Assembly: GCF_963678975.1 (NCBI RefSeq) | Contig: NC_089276.1 | Coordinates: forward strand, 28,078,472-28,142,471 | Source of the DNA: Dysidea avara | Taxonomy: Eukaryota > Porifera > Demospongiae > Dictyoceratida > Dysideidae | Direction: 5' to 3' | DNA length: 64,000 bases | Part shown: piece by piece, positions 55,401 to 64,000 of the stretch | Layout of the letters: the number at the start of each line of letters is the position of its first letter | How positions within the stretch are numbered: the stretch's first letter is position 1 | Program-made: the position numbers and the translations under genes | The notes under the pieces: model-generated | Databases searched by the model: none | The model's input: the letters and a program-made list of their open reading frames with translations, nothing else | What the model was told of the DNA's origin: nothing

Positions 55401-58400
55401 ATGCCAGTCAACCCGGCCAAGTTACAGAAACTACAGGAGAAACAAGGCCAAGTCAGAATTGGCGGAAAAGTGAGTTTTTTTTTGTTCGCGGATTCGTTTC
55501 GTTTGTGTTCTCAAATGACCTGTTGTTTGGTAGGGCACAGCTCGTAGAAAGAAGAAGGTTGTGCACAAGACGGCTACTGATGACAAGAAACTACAGAGTA
55601 CTCTGAAGAAGCTGGCGGTAAATAGTATACCGGGTATTGAAGAAGTGAATATGTTTAAAGATGACGGCAACGTGCTACATTTCTCCAACCCTAAAGTGCA
55701 GGCTTCACTACAGGCCAACACCTTCGCCATCAGCGGGAACTGTGAGGACAAACGTAAGTGGTGTGCTTTAGTTAGAATTGTCGTCGATTTCCTGCCCTCA
55801 CTACATTCTATGGGTGTTAAATACTGTTTGGGTTAGTAATGTGGTGGTTGCCATGCAGTGTGTGTCCATGCATGCATGTGTGTGACACAGGCCAAGTGGT
55901 AGAATTGTCACAAGTTATGATGTGTAACTATACTTGCATGACTCCAGCTAACCTATTTTATAAATAGGAGGTAGAAAAGTGGCCTAGTCTATATGTCTGT
56001 ATCAATGTAATAAACAGTGAAGCAGATACCATTTGAACTGTCCTCATCTTTGTCCAGGATTTGTACAGCATCTTGTCAATGTGTAGTTACTAGTTAGGAA
56101 TTTTTTGGGGAGGAAAGTTGTTCAATATAGCTGCTGTGTGCAACTAACTCGTGGTGGTTTAGGACTCAAGTTTGGTCATAGTGGGCATAATAACTGGTAG
56201 TAAAATAACCTGACTGCAATTAGTTGGTGACAGTAGCACTAATGACAAGGCATCGTTACTGAAAATGATGTGGGCACAGATGATGTACTCTATTGATGTC
56301 ATGTTGCCCAAACAGTATTCACATGTTCCTTGTAGGGAGAGATGTGATTAGTTGCATCATCCACATGTTGCTATGTATTCACATGGCACATTGAAAATGA
56401 TTAGTTTTTTTAACCATCAAAAATATCACAAGGGTTGTCACATGAAATCCCTCAAACAAATCCAGAACTCCGGTGGGAATAAGAACTTTGAAGTAAACAA
56501 TGCATCTTGGGGGATATCTTGAAACAATGTTGCCAACTTTCCCTTTGAGAAAAAAATGGTTTATTAGATACAGTGTTATAGGTTCCATAAGGCACCAAAC
56601 GATGACTTCTGGGATATATTTTGACTCACCATCAACTTATACTGAAATGACCATTCCCATGTGCAAAGGCTAGTTTTGTTTAAACTCGTAGAAAATAGTC
56701 CTGAAAGAAGATTCGTGATAGAGATTGTTTGTTTCATGTTGTTACACTTACAGTACCCATTTTAGCCAATTTTACTCTTTACGTTTAATAACTTATAACT
56801 TTAGCGTTGTATCGATATGTGTATTTTTTTCAAACAGTGTTTATAGTGGGATCCAGACCTTTGTGAAGAGTGATTGGCTAATAGTATTTCTGCTTCGTTA
56901 CTAATTCAAATACTTCCAAGAGTGGCTAATATTGACTGTTAACTGATTATTCAAACAATTATCGGTGCAACACTAAGGTGGTTAATGCTACTGTATGTAA
57001 ACGACATGCCAGCAAAACCCCCTATTGCATAACACGCACTGTAGTCCACCATGGAACCAGCTTTCTGGCCATATACTTCATTGCTCAGGAGAAATTGCAG
57101 TCCAAGGGAAGCTGAATGTCGCTGCTACTGTATGAGTACTGTTGCTGACACTTTTAGCATCCCAGCGCTTTCCCAGCAAAATAAAGTAAAGCAGTAAAAC
57201 TGTCAATTTGTTATTGACATCAAAGTCAATTTGTTAATAATGTACACTCTTTTACCACATCAAAAGAATTTTGAGTAAAGTAGAGCAGTGCTGTACCACT
57301 CTAGCACTCTTTAGGGAAGCCCCTGGCATCCACTATTTCCTTCAGCTGCAGTAGCTTCCTCTTCACGTTTTCAACATGTTCTGACTATTCAACCACTACT
57401 GTTTCTTATCGGTTAGGTAGCCACTGCAATTGCAAATTAGAGCCAAAAAGAATGTCATAAGGAGATAACCCTATGTTGGAATGTTTGGTGGTTCTGTACA
57501 TAAACAGTAGGAGCTGTGTTTCTCTCACTGACTCTTTCTCCACATGAGTCCAAATCTAGTACCGATTTATCCCTTCAATAAGCCTATTACCCTTAAGATG
57601 GTATGGAATTTCTTGACTCCAAGGCCTTATAGAGAATCGGATAAGATCCTGCTCTCAAAATTGAATTCCAGATCAGAATGTCATTTCTTGGGTGGCCCAA
57701 CTAAGGTGAATATTTCATCACTCAAATTTATACAATCCTCTCAGCTGTCTGGTCTGGCATTACCATGGCAAATTGCCAGTTTGAAAAATAATCTTGAGCA
57801 TTGATTTCCATTTGTGGAGACAGGAATCTTGAGTATATATATATCCAATGCCACCATCTCCAGAGTTACCAGTTGAAATGGGGTGCAGAGCTTCGCTTAA
57901 CACAGAACTTACAGCGATCTACCACCCTCCTTCCCATTCCAATCCAGTAGGCCATACCATATAGTTTGGACATTGTGCCGTCTACTCCCTGATGTCCTGA
58001 ATTGTTGTGAGAAGTTAAAAAGAGCTTCTGGAAAACATCAATAGCATCTGATTCTGTCATAGTGGGAGACTTGATCTTGTGATACACAATGGATCAGTGT
58101 ATGGTGAACTGTGACCAGAGTTGTCTGTATTGCTTAAAGGGAAACTTGGTCGGGAAATTTTTTGTGCTAAGAATTAATCACTACAGAAAGCACAGGATCT
58201 ATTCTTTGGACCAATGGACTTGTACTATTTGTGCTGCCTCAAAATGGAGGGGAAAATGCAACCAAAGCAACTAATCATCTGGACTGCTGGTTTGTGTTGC
58301 CAGGGCGATGAACAATTGGAAAATTGTATGCATGAAGTTCCAAGGACCACATTTCCAGACATTGTGATCGAGCTCTACTAGACTTTGATGACTTAAGCCA

Positions 58401-60085
58401 CTTCAACAGTTTGTGAGTTTGAATGACAATGGTGCACCAATCAGGTAGTGCCTAAACTTCCTAGTGGCCCATACTATTGCCAGACACTCTTGTTCAATAG
58501 TGGCATAAAATTCTCTGTTTTGGTCAGAGCTCTGCTTGCATACTCAACAACAGTACCATCATTTGTTGACGGGACAGTCCCAAGTCCCACATCTGAAGCA
58601 TCTGTGGCTAATGTGACTGTCTCGCCCTGCTTAGTAGGATAAGCAACTATTGGATATGAAGATAGTGATTGCTAGAGAGCTTTATAAAGGCCTTCTTGTC
58701 TTTCTCTTCCAACTTCAAGAAGACTACCTTGTACCCAGTCAGGTCAGTGAATGATGATGTCTGCAAATCTGGGGATAAAACGAGGGTAGAAGCCAGCTAA
58801 GCCAAGGAATGATCTGATATATTTTGAGCACATAGGTCAAGGCCACTCTCTGCCATTGCGCTTACACCAATATTGGAGTATTCAAAACTGAGGTACGACA
58901 CGCTGCTCTCATTTGGAGTTGGGGGGGGGGGCTGCATATATAAGTCAACAGTAAGTCCTGGGGGTACTTCCCTTGGGGTGGCTAGCAATTTGAGTTAGAG
59001 CAAAACTGTGTCTTGGTGGGCATTAATTAGATGATGCAGCTCAGTAGTGCGAATGTTTGGCTGGGAGACCTTGTAATGCTTTATCAACTAGCTTCTTAAT
59101 GAATCATGATGACTCGTTGATATTCTCCCTTCAATATGAACTTCTTGCCATTCAGTTCTTCACAAGCAATAAGTCTCCCTTCTGAGGATAATCATGCCAA
59201 AAGAACCATCTCAGGTGCTCATACATGTCCACCTTCAAATTAAACATGCCCTGAAAGCGACTCGTTTGCATTGTCCCATTCATTATAGCAGTGTTTGAAC
59301 CACAACTTGGTATCTTCTCCATGGATCGGCTCAGATAGGACAATAACTAGGCCTGCCATGTCATCTAAGGGTTTTGACACCAACGTTATTTGACAATGTG
59401 CTAACAATCTTTTATCATGTGACACACAATAGATACAAAGACGTAATTAGATTATAATGGAGAGAGCTAGAACATGATTGTGCAAACAGTGTATGCATGT
59501 AAAGAGTGATTCTCCCAATGTCACAGTTCATAAGGCATAAAAATATGAAAATCCATACAATTTATGATAACTAAGAGGTGGTATTTTATAATTATTACAT
59601 TCCTAGCATATATAGCCTGCCTTAATCTTATATTTTCAAGCAGTTAACTCACATCATTGTTTGGATGGTCGTGAGATTTGGTTGTTACCCCATTCTCCAT
59701 ATCTCATATATGTTCTAGGGGCAATTGCCTCACTTCCTCAGGAATTATAACACGTCATAGAATTTGTTGATTTCTGTAGCTATGACAGAAATGTTGCCAG
59801 GTATTTTGACGCAGTTGGGAGCAGAGAGCCTGACTGGATTAAGGAAACTGGCAGCTAACTTCACACAACAAGGTATGCACCGTGACATCCCTCGAGTCTG
59901 TTTGTGATTTCCTCTGCTGATCTTCCAGGGGATACCCAAGACCAACAGATAGCTGAACAAGATGAAGATTCTGACGACGTACCAGGTATGAGATGTGATG
60001 GCAGGTAGTGTGGTGTAATATGTGTGTTGTCATCTCTATAGATCTGGTGGAAAATTTTGATGAAGCTTCTAAATCAGAAATGTGA
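55401..60085 (+). CDS. BTF3: BTF3, beta subunit of the nascent polypeptide-associated complex
   Basis: Five exons in phase: 55401-55469, 55534-55753, 59780-59872, 59929-59985, 60042-60085; 160 residues, the usual BTF3 length. The N-terminal ribosome-binding KxxxKKK tract is present ([18 protein letters not shown]). The NAC domain follows ([40 protein letters not shown]), then [20 protein letters not shown] and the acidic [15 protein letters not shown] end. The exon 3 acceptor at 59779 is chosen over one 9 bp downstream because it restores the conserved TEMLP. The protein pairs with NAC-alpha on ribosomes and shields nascent chains. Intron 2 is 4 kb and holds a gypsy remnant. Shares its upstream region with NASP. 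Confidence 0.96.
55754..57379 (+). other. BTF3 intron 2, left part
   Basis: No gene or repeat with clear edges. Confidence 0.45.
57380..58840 (-). mobile_element. Ty3/gypsy-type LTR retroelement pol remnant
   Basis: On the minus strand, pol pieces lie in the usual order. First the end of the reverse transcriptase ([13 protein letters not shown], about 58800), then RNase H ([21 protein letters not shown], about 58640-58500). The H2C2 integrase zinc domain follows ([13 protein letters not shown] and CKFC, 58087-57866), then the end of the integrase core ([19 protein letters not shown], about 57500). Stops and frameshifts separate the pieces, and no LTRs, gag or env are visible, so it is a dead internal fragment in a BTF3 intron. 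Confidence 0.8.
58841..59779. other. BTF3 intron 2, right part
   Basis: Possibly more retroelement debris to about 59450; no domain identified. A poly-G run lies at 58921-58930. Confidence 0.4.
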
Positions 60086-60788
60086 CAGTAGTTACCTGGC
60101 TGGCTATATAGCATCTAGTGTTGTATATTACTTATCAATTCAATTTTGATAATTTATTGTTTAATGTACACTCATACTGAGGTGTGAGTAATGTTGTGTC
60201 TGCTGCTTGGTGACGTACAGGTAGGTGACTGTTGGAAGGATTGCTAATTAGTTGGGAATGTGATATGGCTACACCTTGCACTCTCCAACAGTATGTGTAA
60301 GCTTGTACTTGGTGCAAATGTGTTTGTTCTATTAGAGTACATTTTCCAAAGAAGGTGGTAGTGGTAATTCATAAACATAAAGTACTTTGCTGGAGATACT
60401 ACAAGATTTTGATATAAAACCTGCATAACTAATGCTTGATTAGCTATTAGTAATCCTGTATGGGGGGGTAATACCCACATTACTGGGTATTCAAGTGCTT
60501 GTGGCCAAACTAAGTCATAAGTGTCTGCCCAACACAATGTTTATTTGCCAGGTACCATGGTCTTTGTACAGAGGTGGTCTTTAAGAAGTGGCCACTAAAG
60601 GGTTTTACTCCAGGGCACATTTATACGACCATTTCTGTTTTCCACTTTCCGTTTCTGGTTCCCATTTCCACTGTTTCCAATTGCCCCAGCTACCATGCAG
60701 TGAATCAGGTTAAACCAGTTTTATATGTGTACTGTATAATAATGATGTTGACAATCATTGTGCTACAGTCTTAGTACTGGTTTAGAAA
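60086..60788. other. Intergenic, BTF3 to CULT gene
   Basis: No gene recognised; a variant of the 20-bp motif (GTTCTATTAGAGTAC) at about 60326-60340. Confidence 0.4.
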
Positions 60789-61529
60789 ATGGAAGGAAAG
60801 GTTCACAATGCTCAAGGTATCCATGTGTTGGACAAAGTATTCCTGAAGTTTGACACATTCTTTAGGAAAATTGGTGTTTACTTTGAGATATTTTACTTAA
60901 CTCCAAGATTGACAAGAGACAAGATCAATCATCTTGTTAATGTAGCTAAGAAGCATGACCCACATTTAAGTTTGTTTCTCAAGGCACTGATTGAGTCTCA
61001 AGCAACATGATGAACTGTTGGTAATCCTGCAAGAATCAATGAAAGAAAATGCGTCAACTATAAACAGTGATCAGCCTCGAGCTCTGTCTCAAAGTTTTGA
61101 AAAGCTGACTGTCAAAGATCCTGAAGATGACTATTCCGATAACGACTACTTTGATGCCGATGATGATGACTGTTCCGATGATTTGTATGAGGAATGCATC
61201 TGTTGTGACTTGACCAATATTTGCTGTTTGAAATGTAACACTTCAAATGTTATAGGGAACATACAACATATCACAGGCTTTTTTACATTCACCAATCCTG
61301 GAGGATATGTGCTTACCTTCTATACCATAGTAGATATTCCCCCACAAGTAGCTTAGAATTCCAAGGAGGTTACATTAAGAAAGATTCCTGGTTTGATGAT
61401 TTCAGTTGGAGAATAATCAACTGTAGAAAATGTAAACAACATCTGGGATGGCACTATAAGACTTCCATTAGTAATGGTCCACCTTCGTTCTATAGGATAC
61501 GCCAAGATGCTGTCTGTCTTTGTCACTAA
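60789..61529 (+). pseudogene. Death-fold-like plus CULT domain protein, frameshifted
   Basis: Three overlapping frames describe one protein. Frame 1 (60789-61010) gives a helical segment with YLTPRLTRDKINHLVNVAKK and LSLFLKALIES, continued one base out of frame by QHDELLVILQES. The helix spacing suits a CARD/death-fold. An acidic linker (DNDYFDADDDDCSDD) follows, then CCLKC and FTFTNPGGYV. After a second one-base shift near 61350 come DSWFDDFSW, CRKCKQHLGWHY and the stop at 61527-61529. CxxC...NP.G...SWF....W...CxxC..H.GW is the cereblon CULT signature: four zinc cysteines and all three pocket tryptophans are present. CULT domains bind C-terminal cyclic imide degrons. AATAAA at 61700-61705. 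The frameshifts mean either a pseudogene or sequence errors; an upstream exon is possible (TTTAG before 60786). The death-fold call is weaker than the CULT call. Confidence 0.65.
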
Positions 61530-61722
61530 CTATTAAGATTTTTTGTACAATCTGTTGTTTTGTCCTTGTAGTCCAAGTAGTTTCATTAATTTTGTAATAT
61601 CTTGTGTTACTGTATGTATGTGTTTGTGGGGAGTACGATTGTAGGTTTGTCCTTTTGTACAACCCAGTCTTTTGACAAATTCTTAATGACAAAATTGATA
61701 ATAAATAGATAAAATCAAAATA

Positions 61723-62355
61723 TGTGACGATATTTTGGAAAACCATACATTTGGGCACTGGTGTGCAAAATTTGTGGGAATACTCAATTGAAAGTTTCAG
61801 CAATTTTTTAAAAATGACTTTTTTGCATATGCTGATAAAGCAACTATTAAGCCTTCTTGCTGTGAAATTTCACACCCATATATAGCTCCGGTCCTTTATT
61901 CTAGGAGATATACTCAATTATATCAGGCCATGTAGTAGTTTCACAATGGGTGGGACAGCAATTAACTTACAAATTGGGTGATTTGTTCATTCCCAAAACC
62001 AAACAGTTTCTTGTCTGTAGACAATACTACAAGTGATTTAATTGAGGAAAAGCACAAAGAACACATAATTAAACTCTCAGGATCTCTTTTCATCCTGTAA
62101 GAATGGAGATCTTTGTCAACAAAGTGATTTGTCATCAATTTGTCACACCTGATCACTATACAGTTCTATAAACTGATAATGAAAAGTTAGTTTGTAATGT
62201 ATTAGACAGTATATTAGCCATATCTTTGGAATGCTTTATTGTATCATCACAAAATTTTCACACAAGGTAGATAACCACTCAGTGCTTCATTGTAGCTATA
62301 AAAAAGAAATTTGGCCAATGTGCCCAAATGTATGGTTTTCCAAAATAGGGTCACA
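61723..62355. mobile_element. 633-bp MITE, TGTGACGATATTTTGG ends, TA TSD
   Basis: Ends TGTGACGATATTTTGGAAAA and CCAAAATAGGGTCACA are inverted, extending to CATACATTTGGGCAC on the inside; TA on both sides. Shares TATGTGAC termini with the elements at 14522, 45707 and 46149. Confidence 0.75.
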
Positions 62356-62618
62356 TATTACCTTCGCATAATGTCCTACAGGCCCAGAGTATAATAATGT
62401 AGCATGCATGATGTAGATATTAACACTCACAAAATTAATACGAAGTGTTAACGTTACTATCATGGCCTTTTCAGCTATGATAACAAGTTTCAATTTTTTG
62501 GAGATCAAGACCTGTGGTAATGTGTCATTGACCAAAATTAATTACTGTACTAGCATGCACATGCACACACTTGCAGCTATGAATACAGCAATGCTGTACA
62601 AAAATCAGTAAGTACTGT

Positions 62619-62728
62619 ACAATGTGTGGTTGGATTTGGATGACTTTATTGCAAAGCTGCACTTTAAAAGTAACCCACTTTTGCAACTTAAAATGCAGCT
62701 TTGCAATAAGGTCATCCAACCACACATT
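62619..62728. repeat. 110-bp foldback
   Basis: Arms AATGTGTGGTTGGA...TTATTGCAAAGCTGCA and the inverse, about 40 bp each. Confidence 0.7.
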
Positions 62729-64000
62729 CTCCTACATTACATTATTAATTTTGGATATTACGACTATTTGGACAGAAAGACCAGGCATAATGGAAATTTG
62801 GGCCACTTGAATTTGATTAATTGCTAATCTTAAGTGTGCCGAGTCAGTAGGTCAGTATAAATAAAAATATTAACAAAAATATGAGTACAGAAGTAACAAA
62901 ATACATGCACGTAAGGTCTCAATAAAGTGGCAACTTGTTTGCAGCCATAGTGTGTTAAGATATTTATAGGTAATTAAACAGTATAATGCATTGGACGAAT
63001 ACAAAGGGTTGTGCTCAGTTTTCATTTTCCAGATTTTTCAATCTATGAAAAGATGGGTCAGTCAGTCCCATGAAACAAGTTGACATGACCTTATATAGCT
63101 ATTTTATTTTTGCATTTTTGGGGACTCTGTTTTGGCCTGTGTGTATTATCACCTGCCTCTTCAAACAGACTTACTGCTATTATGTAGTCACTATAGCTGT
63201 CATGTTATTATTCTGAGAACACATCAAAAACATTGGGCATGATTCCAGCATAATAGACACAATTTTCATGTGTTGGTTATGACACTCTTCATAATTTAGT
63301 GTATTCAGTGTACTGGCAAAATTAAGATTTACAGCTAGGGAAGAATGGCTAAAGATCGAGATACTCCTATAGAACAGTCACTGCAATTGAAATATCCTGA
63401 TAGAACATTAATTTTACTGATGCATTTGATACTCTATAATAATAAAGCAGTTAAGATCTAAAGCATATTGGAGCATAATGGGACACAACTGGACATAATA
63501 TGAGAATTTATAATTTTTGGAGCCTACTTAAACAATACTACCGTACTATTTGATAACCTTGACTTTGACTAAAAAATTCTTAATCAAATATTTTTGTAAA
63601 AGTTTATAGCCTCAAATTACAGATGTACATACTAAAAACAGTGGTCCATCACAAATTACTACTAGACTACTATAATTAAAGCATAATAGGAAAGCACATA
63701 TAGGTTCAGGCCTACCAACGATAAAATTATAATAAGACACCCATACAGTTTTTTCATGAACAAATTGATGTGTGGGACAGTTTCATACTTTTATGACAAA
63801 GTGCACAATTCATGGATGATCACCTCATTATTGCTATACTGTAATCCAGGATGGAGATCACTAATAAGCAGCTATTTTACTACTTGTCAATCTCTATAAA
63901 ACCTCATGAAAATGTCATGCACAGATCTGGACTTGATGGATAGGGTGTGTGTGTGTGTGGGGGGGGGGGGGATCTAAGAATTGAAGGGTTGATAGGCTCT
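62729..64000. other. Unassigned right end
   Basis: No gene seen. Contains the 20-bp motif variant ATACTCCTATAGAACAGTCA (63361-63380), a few GCATAATAGG pieces (about 63245, 63680) like those in the 9830 hAT MITE, and a GT/poly-G run at 63946-63970. Confidence 0.4.

Overview
This is a eukaryotic, animal window of AT-rich DNA with split genes. Short, well-formed GT-AG introns interrupt recognisable metazoan genes: receptor tyrosine kinases, the histone chaperone NASP and the NAC-beta subunit BTF3. Noncoding space is crowded with small DNA transposons and broken LINEs. Compact genes, lineage-specific receptor tyrosine kinases and intronless bacterial-looking enzyme genes point to a sponge (demosponge). 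That placement is inference; no database was consulted.

Layout. 1-10.9 kb has no confident host gene. It holds LINE remnants, hAT-like and Mutator-like nonautonomous elements with visible target-site duplications, and foldback repeats. 10.96-25.06 kb (minus) is a receptor tyrosine kinase locus whose eight exons can be followed by splice phase. It carries a stop codon in the activation loop and a frameshift in the distal kinase, so it reads as a decayed gene; its long introns are full of transposons. A small two-exon gene on the same strand sits inside one of its introns (23.35-23.55 kb). 25.10-33.62 kb (plus) is an intact eight-exon receptor tyrosine kinase of 708 residues. Its start codon lies only 37 bp from that of the decayed one, so the two are a head-to-head pair. 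A LINE with an intact reverse transcriptase frame follows at 35.0-36.8 kb (minus).

38.3-44.5 kb (plus) carries an intronless secreted sulfatase and a two-exon secreted right-handed beta-helix protein, a pairing that suggests work on sulfated glycans. Remains of a second beta-helix copy lie at 47.1-48.0 kb. 48.2-55.27 kb (minus) is NASP, resolved into twelve exons, with one TPR exon not located. Its largest intron hosts an antisense, intronless HNH-nuclease-like gene (49.66-50.77 kb). NASP is head-to-head with BTF3 (55.40-60.09 kb, plus) over 135 bp containing two CACGTG boxes; a Ty3/gypsy pol remnant lies in BTF3's long intron. At 60.79-61.53 kb (plus) a frameshifted gene joins a death-fold-like helical domain to a cereblon-type CULT domain. 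The last 2.4 kb is repeats and unassigned DNA.

The most interesting items are the death-fold/CULT gene, the HNH gene nested in NASP, the asymmetric divergent kinase pair, the nested 55-residue gene, and a 20-bp motif scattered through the window.
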